In this document: in pieces, positions 1 to 7,000 of the stretch
Layout of the letters: each line of letters opens with the position of its first letter
Position numbering within the stretch: position 1 is the first letter of the stretch
Source: Planctomycetaceae bacterium
GTDB taxonomy: Bacteria; Planctomycetota; Phycisphaerae; Phycisphaerales; SM1A02
NCBI GenBank assembly: GCA_947459855.1
Contig: CANHFL010000045.1
Span: 1-7,223 of the forward strand
DNA length: 7,223 nucleotides
Reading direction: 5' to 3'
Made by a program: the position numbers and the translations under genes
Notes under the pieces: model-generated
What the model was told of the DNA's origin: nothing
What the model saw: only the letters and a program-made list of their open reading frames with translations
Database searches by the model: none

Positions 1-1032
1 CCAGCCCGCCGTGAAGCCGCCGGCGATGCCCGTGACGCAGCCCCAGAAGCCCCAGTTGTCCACGATGTTCGTGACCCCGAGCTTGGTCTCCTTGGAGAAG
101 AGCAGGTACCAGTTCAGGATGCCGTCGCGAAGGACGCCGGACGTCAGCTCGACCACGCCGATCATCAGGATGATCGGGTTGCTCAGGACGCGCCAGATCA
201 TCTGGAAGTAGCCGTCCTTGCGGTCGGGCGCCTCGTCCGCGGACGCGTCGGCCGTGTCCAGGGGGTCGAAGCCCGCCTGGTCCGGCGTGTCCTTCAGCAG
301 GATCACGTCGATCAGCGCCCAGACGACCATGATGCCGGCGGGGATCGCGAAGATCAGCCACAGCGCGGGCACCGTGCGCCCGTCCAGCGCGAACAGCGTG
401 TTGAGGATGGTGCGCGCAGCGGTCGGTTGGGCGGGCTGCTCCAGCTGCACGGCGTTGGCGATCGCGCGGCCCCAGTCGAAGGCGAAGTACACGCCCAGCG
501 AGATCAGCGTGCCGAAGATGGCGCCGAACGTGCCGCGTTCGCGCACGTGGAACCAGTAGCTCTTGACCTTGATGGTGCTGACCGCGCCGAAGCTCTGGAA
601 CAGCATGTTCATGCTGTACATCACGGCCAGCCACACGCCCAGGCTCAGGTCCGCGGTGCCGTTGAGCTTCATGAACAGCACGCCCGCCATGCCGAAGTTC
701 ATGACGGCCGAGCCGAGCGCGCCCACCAGCATGCCGCGCTTGCCGCCCAGCTTGTCGACCAGCGGCCCGACGAAGAGCAGGCCGAGCGCGTACGTGGTCG
801 CGCCCGCGCTGGCGATGAAGCCGAACTCCTTCTTCGTCATCAGCGCGCCAAGCGCCACCGCCGCGACGGTCAGGTTGTAGCGCCCCATGTAGAGGAACGA
901 GTACGTCATCCCCAGCGGGAACCAGTTCATGAACCGGCGCCACATGAACTTCCGCGTGTGCTTCAGCGGGTTCGTCAGGAAGTACAGCGTGACGATGTAG
1001 GCGAGGGCCGCGCTGACCAGGAGGAGGGTCAT
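1..1032 (-). CDS. MFS transporter, organophosphate:phosphate antiporter (GlpT/UhpT-like) family, 3' end outside the window
   Basis: Inner-membrane carrier that, by family, exchanges a phosphorylated organic compound (glycerol-3-phosphate, hexose phosphate or similar) for inorganic phosphate. 344 codons are visible, against a usual length of about 450. The chain is strongly hydrophobic. An extra helix (residues 2-20) precedes the usual first helix (about 34-60), which carries the GRYN motif with Arg51, the counterpart of GlpT Arg45. The loop 2-3 signature GPLVDKLGGKRG lies at 89-100 and an RERG motif at 164-167. A hydrophilic central loop (246-279) contains KDTPDQAGF. The second phosphate-binding arginine is Arg302 in LRDGILNW, the counterpart of GlpT Arg269. 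The ATG at 1032 is the only usable start, because an in-frame stop (the purT stop at 1081-1083) lies 16 codons upstream. No clear Shine-Dalgarno is visible. It follows purT by 48 bases, probably in one transcript. The substrate cannot be read from sequence; a regulatory sensor of the UhpC type is less likely but possible. Confidence 0.9.
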   Translation of the reverse strand, partial: MTLLLVSAALAYIVTLYFLTNPLKHTRKFMWRRFMNWFPLGMTYSFLYMGRYNLTVAAVALGALMTKKEFGFIASAGATTYALGLLFVGPLVDKLGGKRGMLVGALGSAVMNFGMAGVLFMKLNGTADLSLGVWLAVMYSMNMLFQSFGAVSTIKVKSYWFHVRERGTFGAIFGTLISLGVYFAFDWGRAIANAVQLEQPAQPTAARTILNTLFALDGRTVPALWLIFAIPAGIMVVWALIDVILLKDTPDQAGFDPLDTADASADEAPDRKDGYFQMIWRVLSNPIILMIGVVELTSGVLRDGILNWYLLFSKETKLGVTNIVDNWGFWGCVTGIAGGFTAGW

Positions 1033-1050
1033 GCGGGGAAGGTAGCGAAA

Positions 1051-1079
1051 CGCGGCCCGCGGCGACGCTCGGGGCCGCG
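1051..1079 (-). other. GC-rich stem-loop between purT and the transporter gene
   Basis: Perfect 8-bp inverted repeat: CGCGGCCC at 1051-1058 pairs with GGGCCGCG at 1072-1079 around a 13-base loop. It starts just after the purT stop in the direction of transcription. On the minus strand the stem is followed by only three T residues (TTTCG), so it is not a standard intrinsic terminator. It could attenuate transcription, protect the purT message 3' end, or be chance in GC-rich DNA. Confidence 0.35.
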
Positions 1080-1080
1080 G

Positions 1081-2322
1081 TCAGCGGCGGCCGGCGGGCT
1101 TCACGACCTTCACGCACGCCGCGGCGGCGCGCGCGGTGCGGCGTGCCTCGGCGACGGTCCGCCCGGTGGCCAGGGCCACGCCCATGCGGCGGTAGGGGCG
1201 CGCGGAAGGCTTGCCGAAGATGCGCACCTCGACGCCCGGGGTGCGCATCGCGTCGGCGATGCCCGTGTAGGCGGGGGCGCGGTCGGAATCGAAGTCCGCC
1301 AGGATCACGGCGCTGGCGCTCGGCCCGCGGTAGGTGATCCGCGGGATCGGCAGCCCCAGCACGGCGCGCAGGTGGAGCTCGAACTCGCTCAGGTCCTGGC
1401 TGACCATGGTGACCATGCCGGTGTCGTGCGGCCGCGGCGAGAGCTCGCTGAAGATGACCTTGCTGCCGCGCACGAAGAACTCGACGCCGAAGAGGCCCGC
1501 GCCCTCGGGGCCCGCGATGCGGTCGGTGATGCGCTTCGCCATCCGCTGCGCCTGGCGCACCAGTGCGGGCTTCATGGGGCAGGGCATCCACGACTCCTGG
1601 TAGTCGCCGCGCTCCTGACGGTGCCCGAGCGGCTGCACGAAGACCGTGCCGCCGCCCGCCGAGCGGCGCTGCTTCACGGTGAGCAGCGTGATCTCGTAGT
1701 CGAAGTCGATGAACTCCTCGACGATCACCGTGCGCGTGTCGCCGCGCATGCCTGCCAGCGCGTAGGCCCACGACTTCGCGATGTCCGCGCGCGTGCGCGC
1801 GACCGACTGGCCCTTGCCGCTCGAGCTCATCACCGGCTTGATGACGCAGGGCAGGCCGATGCCCTTCCTGCCGCGCGTGCCCATGATCGCGGCCTCGAGC
1901 TCCGCCGCGCTGCCGGCGTACGCGTAGCGCGCGGTGGGAAGGCCCAGCTCCTCGGCCGCCAGCGAGCGGATCGCGTCGCGGTTCATCGTCAGGTGCGCGG
2001 CGGTCGCGGACGGGATCACGGTGGTGCCGGCCTTCTCGATCGCCAGCAGCGCGGTGGTGCGGATCGCCTCGATCTCCGGCACGACATAGTCCGGCCGGTG
2101 CTTGCGGACCACGCGGCGCACGGCGGCGCCGTCCAGCATGTCGATCACCTCGCGCGCGTCGGCCACCTGCATCGCGGGCGCGTCCTCGTAGCGGTCGACG
2201 GCCACCACGCGGCACCCCAGGCGCTTGGCGCAGATGACGAATTCCTTGCCCAGCTCGCCGGAGCCGAGCATCAGGAGCGTGGGTTGCGGGCGGGGTGCGG
2301 CGGCGGCGCGGCGGGTGGGCAT
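1081..2322 (-). CDS. purT: Formate-dependent phosphoribosylglycinamide formyltransferase (GAR transformylase 2)
   Basis: Cytoplasmic ATP-grasp enzyme that makes formyl-GAR from GAR, formate and ATP, the third step of purine synthesis, without formyl-tetrahydrofolate. 413 residues from the ATG at 2322; the E. coli enzyme has 392. The N-terminal domain has LGSGELGKE (19-27) and PEIEAI (82-87, Glu83). ATP-grasp residues are Arg115 (TMNR), Lys162 (VIKP), the SSSGKGQ loop (166-172) and Glu210 (DYEITLL). The metal ligands are Glu281 (GVEFF) and Glu293 (SELSPRPHDTG). GAR ligands are Asp300, Lys371 (FGKP) and Arg378-Arg379. The spacing between these residues matches E. coli PurT except for two small insertions, near 147-155 and 218-226. 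A GTG at 2331 would add three residues, but the AGGG at 2331-2334 sits 8 bases before the ATG and favours 2322. The gene lies immediately downstream of the SDR/DUF2867 gene. Confidence 0.97.
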   Translation of the reverse strand: MPTRRAAAAPRPQPTLLMLGSGELGKEFVICAKRLGCRVVAVDRYEDAPAMQVADAREVIDMLDGAAVRRVVRKHRPDYVVPEIEAIRTTALLAIEKAGTTVIPSATAAHLTMNRDAIRSLAAEELGLPTARYAYAGSAAELEAAIMGTRGRKGIGLPCVIKPVMSSSGKGQSVARTRADIAKSWAYALAGMRGDTRTVIVEEFIDFDYEITLLTVKQRRSAGGGTVFVQPLGHRQERGDYQESWMPCPMKPALVRQAQRMAKRITDRIAGPEGAGLFGVEFFVRGSKVIFSELSPRPHDTGMVTMVSQDLSEFELHLRAVLGLPIPRITYRGPSASAVILADFDSDRAPAYTGIADAMRTPGVEVRIFGKPSARPYRRMGVALATGRTVAEARRTARAAAACVKVVKPAGRR

Positions 2323-2330
2323 GGTGCGCA

Positions 2331-2334
2331 CCCT
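2331..2334 (-). promoter_or_regulatory. Probable ribosome binding site of purT
   Basis: AGGG on the minus strand, 8 bases before the ATG at 2322. It overlaps the TAG stop (2333-2335) of the upstream gene, an arrangement that permits translational coupling. It decides the purT start against the GTG at 2331, which would have no room for a Shine-Dalgarno. Confidence 0.5.
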
Positions 2335-3817
2335 AGCGGCTGGGCGGCTGCGGGTCCATGCCGCGCTCGGCGGCGCGCACCAGCCCGTTCAGCATCGAAC
2401 GGAACACGATCCCGTGCAGCGGCAGGACGGCGTACCAGTACGCGATGCCCGCCAGCCCCCGCGGGCCGAAGCGGGCGGTCATGGTGATGCGCGACCCGCC
2501 GGGCACGGTGGGCGACGGACCGACGTCGAACGTCAGCGTGGCCACGCCGGGCAGCAGCATTTCGGCGCGCAGCTCCAGGTGCCGCGGCGGGTGGATCTCC
2601 GTGACGCGCCAGAAGTCCAGCGCGTCGCCCAGGCGCAGGTCCGCCGCGTCGCGCCGGCCGCGCCGCAGGCCCGGGCCGCCGCACAGGCGGTCCATGATGC
2701 CGCGGATCCGCCAGAGCCAGTCCGCGCCGTAGTAGCCGCGCCCGCCGCCCAGCGCGCAGACCGCGCGCCAGGCCGCGTCCGGCGCCGCGGCGGTGTCGAT
2801 CTCGCGGCGGTCGGTGAAGACCGTGCCGCCGGCCCATGGCGGGTCGCCCGGCATGATGCCGGCGTCGGACCAGGACGTCTCGACGGAACCCGCGTGGATC
2901 TTGGCAAGCGCGGCATCCATCGCGGCGCGGATGCCGAGGCATGTGTGCGGCATCAGGCGCGCGGCGTCGTCGTTGCGGCAGACCACGCGGTTGCGCAGGC
3001 CCTCGGCCAGCGGGCGCGCGATGCCCGAATGCAGCGGCGTGATCAGGTGGATCCACAGCGAGCTGAGCCGCGGCGAGAGCACGGGCACGGGGATGATCAG
3101 CCGCCGCCGCAGCCCGAGCGCCTGCGCCATCTCGCGCATGATTGCCTCGTACGAGCGCACCTCGGGGCCGCCGATGTCGATGGCGCGGCCCGCGGTCGCC
3201 GGGTTCTCCAGGCTGGCGATCAGGTAGTGCAGCACGTCGCGCACGGCGATCGGCTGGCATTCGGTGCTGACCCAGCGCGGCGTGATCATCACCGGCAGGC
3301 GCTCCACCAGGTAGCGCAGGATCTCGAACGACGCGGAACCCGACCCGATGATCATCGCGGCGCGCAGCGCGGTCACCGGCACGCCCGCGCTGCCCAGCGC
3401 GGCCTCGACCTCGCGGCGCGAGGCCAGGTGCTCGCTCAGCCCGCTGCCCACCTCGCCCAGACCGCCCAGGTAGATGATGCGCGGGACGCCGGCCTCGGCC
3501 GCAGCCATCCCGAATGTCGCCGCCAGCGCACGGTCGCGGCCGCGGTAGCCGCCGCCTGCCCCGTCCATCGAGTGCACCAGGTAGTACGCGCCGACGCAGC
3601 CGCGCATCGCCTCTGCCAGGTGCGCGCCGTCGGACACGTCGGCCTCGACGACCTCGACGCCCTCGCGCGACGCCCACGGGCGGGCCCGCAGCTTCGCGGC
3701 GCTCCGCACGCAGCAGCGGACGCGGTAGCCGCGGTCCAGGAGCCGCGGGGCCAGCCGGCCGCCGATGTACCCCGTGGCGCCGGTCAGGAAGACGGTCGGC
3801 TGCGGTGGGGGCTTCAT
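2333..3817 (-). CDS. Atypical SDR-family NAD(P)-binding oxidoreductase with C-terminal DUF2867 domain
   Basis: 494 residues in two parts. The first (about 8-330) is an extended/atypical short-chain dehydrogenase Rossmann fold with the dinucleotide-binding motif TGATGYIGG (12-20), an acidic turn VVEADVSD (56-63), YLVHSM (79-84) and IIYLGGLGE (114-122), typical of YbjT/NmrA-like proteins. The classical YxxxK catalytic pair is not evident, so the protein may bind NAD(P) without ordinary dehydrogenase activity. The second part (about 335-485) matches DUF2867 in character: the Trp/Tyr-rich run GYYGADWLWR (361-370), then GDALDFWRV (397-405) and the YWYAVLPLH segment (460-468). This full two-domain layout of about 490 residues is common in bacteria, but the substrate is unknown. 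The ATG at 3817 has a TAGGA Shine-Dalgarno with an 8-base gap from AGGA. It is the first gene of the minus-strand cluster. Confidence 0.93.
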   Translation of the reverse strand: MKPPPQPTVFLTGATGYIGGRLAPRLLDRGYRVRCCVRSAAKLRARPWASREGVEVVEADVSDGAHLAEAMRGCVGAYYLVHSMDGAGGGYRGRDRALAATFGMAAAEAGVPRIIYLGGLGEVGSGLSEHLASRREVEAALGSAGVPVTALRAAMIIGSGSASFEILRYLVERLPVMITPRWVSTECQPIAVRDVLHYLIASLENPATAGRAIDIGGPEVRSYEAIMREMAQALGLRRRLIIPVPVLSPRLSSLWIHLITPLHSGIARPLAEGLRNRVVCRNDDAARLMPHTCLGIRAAMDAALAKIHAGSVETSWSDAGIMPGDPPWAGGTVFTDRREIDTAAAPDAAWRAVCALGGGRGYYGADWLWRIRGIMDRLCGGPGLRRGRRDAADLRLGDALDFWRVTEIHPPRHLELRAEMLLPGVATLTFDVGPSPTVPGGSRITMTARFGPRGLAGIAYWYAVLPLHGIVFRSMLNGLVRAAERGMDPQPPSR

Positions 3818-3963
3818 GGGGTCAATCCTAGGGATCCCCGGAGGGGGGCAGCTCTCGCAGGTTTCCGGCCATTGTTCCCAACTTCATCGCGGTTCGTGCC
3901 CGTTGTCGCTTTGGCCCCGCCGTATCGAATCCCATAGTGGGGCTACCCTCTGTCCTCCACACC
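3818..3963. promoter_or_regulatory. Divergent intergenic region, start signals for both transcription units
   Basis: 146 bases between the divergently read SDR gene and the surface-protein gene, less GC-extreme than the flanking coding DNA. A weak sigma-70-like pair points rightwards: TTGGCC at 3911-3916 and CATAGT at 3933-3938, 16 bases apart, 4/6 matches each. This would give a leader of only about 20 bases. No convincing leftward promoter is visible. Two tiny inverted repeats, ATCC-TAG-GGAT near 3825-3835 and CCCA-TAG-TGGG near 3931-3941, are too short to call operators. The plus-strand ATG at 3964 has no purine-rich Shine-Dalgarno. Confidence 0.4.
3826..3829 (-). promoter_or_regulatory. 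Ribosome binding site of the SDR/DUF2867 gene
   Basis: AGGA on the minus strand (TAGGA including 3830), 8 bases before the ATG at 3817. It supports this start and the Rossmann motif close to the N terminus. Confidence 0.55.
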
Positions 3964-4032
3964 ATGAAGACGCGTCTTGCGATGCTTGCTGCCGTGCTCG
4001 CCTTGGCTGCCGCCGTTCCCGGCGCGCACGCG
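3964..4032 (+). other. Sec signal peptide of the Fn3 repeat protein
   Basis: Residues 1-23: a short basic start (MKTR), a hydrophobic Leu/Ala/Val core, and an A-H-A motif consistent with signal peptidase I cleavage before Gly24. There is no lipobox cysteine, so the protein is not predicted to be a lipoprotein. It implies export across the inner membrane. Confidence 0.88.
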
Positions 4033-7000
4033 GGTTTCGTTGGCTGGCAGGCGGCGATCCGGAGCGCGGGTTCGGGCCGGTGCTACGTGGACGTCTTCGC
4101 GGGCTTCGGGGCCTCGGGCGACCGACTGCTGAACGTCTACGACCTGAACATCCAGCTGGGCGGCGGGGCGTCGTTCGTGCAGGGCAGCAGCGCGGCCTCC
4201 AGGTGGAAGGCCCAGGACGACATCTCGGCCGAGAACTCGGAAGACAGCTTCGTCACGCTGGGCGGCTTCGACGGCGGTGACGGACACCTGTACAGCTCGT
4301 ACGGCACGTCCGCCGACCCGAACTTCACCAACTACACGACCGCCGGAGCGGTGACGATCCCCACCAGTGCCGGTTGGTACAACGCGGACCCGACGTCCAC
4401 CGACATCCGCGCGGGCGACCTGCTCTCGACCTACTCGTCCTGGAGCGGTGCGGTGATCCAGGGCGCCGCGGCCTCGAAGCAGGTCTGGGTCGGCCACTTC
4501 GTGATCGACCGCGACATCCGCGACGCGTGGACGCTGTCGATCGGCGGCTCGGCGGCCTTCAACTCGGGCACCAACGCGACCGACACGCAGACGTTCGTCG
4601 GCGCGGTGGCGGCGCCCGCCAACGTGCAGGCATCCGATGGCACCAGCCCGGCGGCGGTGACGGTCACGTGGAGCGCCTCGCCCGGCGCCACCGGCTACCG
4701 GATCTTCCGCGATGGCCGTGCCGCGGGCGCCGTCGGTGCCGTGACCACGTTCAGCGACGGCGGCGCCACGCCCGGCACGCTCCACGCGTACACCGTGCGC
4801 GCCACGCTCCACGCGGGCACCTCGGATCCCAGCGAGGCCGACTCCGGCTGGCGCGCGCTCTCCGCGCCGGCGACGTTGGCCGCTTCGGACGGCACGGCCA
4901 CCGACAAGGTCGTGGTCTCGTGGGCCGCATCGTCGGGTGCTGCGGGCTACGAGGTCTACCGGGCCATCGGCAGTGGCACCGTGGATCTGCTTGACACGGT
5001 CGGCGCCTTCACGCAGTACGCCGACACCTCCGCGCTGCCCGGAATCTCGTACACCTACCGCGTGCGCGCGATCGGCCCGCTGGGCGGCTCGGCCGTCTCG
5101 GCGCCGAACACCGGCTACCGCAACCTGCTGCCGCCCACGGGCGTTGCCGCCAGCGACGGCACCACCGCCGCGGGCGTGACGGTCACCTGGACCGCGCCCG
5201 AGGGCGCCACCGGTTACGCGATCCTGCGCAACGGATCGGCGTCGCCGATCGCCACCGTTGGCGCCGTGACCACCTACCTGGACGCCACGGCGGTTGCGGG
5301 CACCGTCTACACCTACACGGTACGGGCGACGGGCGCCGCCGCCGGCAGCCAGAGCGCGGCCAGCGCCGGCGACGCCGGCATGCGCGCGTACGCCGGGCCC
5401 GGGTCCGTGGTCGCCAGCGACGGCACGTTCGCCGACAAGGTGGTCGTCTCGTGGGCGCCCGCGGGCGGCGCGCTCAGCTACCGGCTGTTCCGTGACGGGT
5501 CGGAGTCCCCGGTCCTGTCGGGCATCACCGGCACGTCGTGCAGCGACCTGACGGCGCTGCCCGGCGTGGGGCACACCTACGTCGTGCGTGCGGTCTACGC
5601 CGCGGGCATCTCGCTCCCCAGCGCGTCCGATGCCGGGTACCGCAACGTCGCGGCGCCGGCCGGCGTGGCCGCCACCGACGGCATGCACGTCGACAAGGTG
5701 TCGGTGACGTGGGGCACGGTGACCGGCGCGGTCTCGTACCGCGTCTACCGCGGCGCCACCGAGATCGGCAGCGCCGCGGGCACGTCGTTCGACGACACCG
5801 GCGCCGTGCCCGGCGTGTCGTACCCGTACACGGTGCGCGCGTCCGGCCAGGTTGGGATCGGTGCGCCCGGCACCGCGAACGCCGGTTTCCGCGCGCTTGC
5901 GGCACCCGCTGGCGTCACCGCCACCGACGGCACCAGCGTGGCCAAGGTGGACGTCTCGTGGGGCGCGGTCGAGGGCGCGACGGGCTACGCGATCTATCGC
6001 GACGGCTCCGCCACCGCGCTGGCCACCGTGGGCGCGGTGCTGACCTACGCCGATACCGCCGCGGTCCGCGGCGTGCAGCACACGTACGTGGTGCGTGCAT
6101 CCGCCGCGACGGGCGTGGGCGTGGCAAGCGCGTCCGACGCGGGCTACCGCAACCTGGCGCCGCCGACCGGCGTCGTGGCTTCGGACGGCACGTCCGCGGC
6201 CGCGGTCAACGTGGGCTGGGCCGCGGTGGCTGGCGCGACGGGCTACTCGATCCACCGCACGCCCTCGGGCGGCGCGGCCGAGCTGGCCGGCACCGTCGGT
6301 GCCGTGCTGACCTTCGCCGACGCCGGTGCCTTGCCGGGCGTGGCCTACAACTACACGGTGCGGGCGACGACCACCGTCGCGACCTCCGCCGCCAGCACCG
6401 CGAACGCGGGCTTCCGCAACGTGTCGGCCCCTGCGAACGTCGCGGCCACCGATGGCACGGCCGCCGATCGCGTCACGATCACGTGGTCCGCAGTCCCGGG
6501 CGCGACGGGCTACCGCGTGTTCCGCAGCGGCAGTGCCAACGCGATCGCGACGGTCGGCAACGCGACCAGCTACGACGACGCCACCGGCGCGGCCGGCACC
6601 CAGTACGGCTACACCGTCAAGGCCGTCGGTGCCGTGACGGGCGCGGTCAGCGCGGCCAGTGCCGCGAACACCGGCTGGCGCAACCGCCCGGCGCCCACCG
6701 GCGTCGTGGCCACCGACACCACGCCCGCGAAGGTCCGCATCACGTGGAACGCCCTCACGGGCACGCCCGCGGCCACGGGCTACCAGGTCTACCGATCGAT
6801 CGGCGGCCTGCCCCCGGTGCTGCTGGGCAGCACGGCTGCGGCGACCCGCGCGTTCGACGACACCACGATCGCCCCCGGCGTGGTGGGTACCTACACCGTG
6901 CGCGCGAGGTTCTCGCTGGCCGGCACCACGCCGACGCAGGCCGTGTTCACGCTGCCCTCGGTGGGCGACACGGGCACGCGCCCGCTGGCGTTCGACGGCT

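Noticed and set aside
2320..2331. GTG at 2331 as the purT start
   Set aside because: It would leave no Shine-Dalgarno room; the AGGG at 2331-2334 is correctly spaced for the ATG at 2322. The difference is only three residues.
427..2487. 686-residue open frame on the plus strand
   Set aside because: It runs antisense through the transporter and purT and its Arg/His/Ala-rich product has no motifs; purT conservation on the other strand is decisive.
2225..3937. 570-residue plus-strand frame and the 468-residue minus frame at 2271-3677
   Set aside because: Both overlap the SDR/DUF2867 gene in other frames and give low-complexity basic proteins, as expected from GC-rich shadow frames.
3825..3941. 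Short inverted repeats with TAG centres in the divergent region as paired operators
   Set aside because: The arms are only four bases and expected by chance; no known operator consensus was recognised.
3943..6255. 770-residue open frame on the minus strand, antisense to the Fn3 protein gene
   Set aside because: The translation is Arg/Gly/His/Val-rich without domains. It mirrors codon bias of the sense gene, whose signal peptide and nine regular repeats establish the true frame.
4612..6990. Evenly spaced similar sequences as a CRISPR array or satellite
   Set aside because: The units are about 260 bases long, diverged in DNA, and all translate in one frame to Fn3-like modules, so this is a coding repeat.
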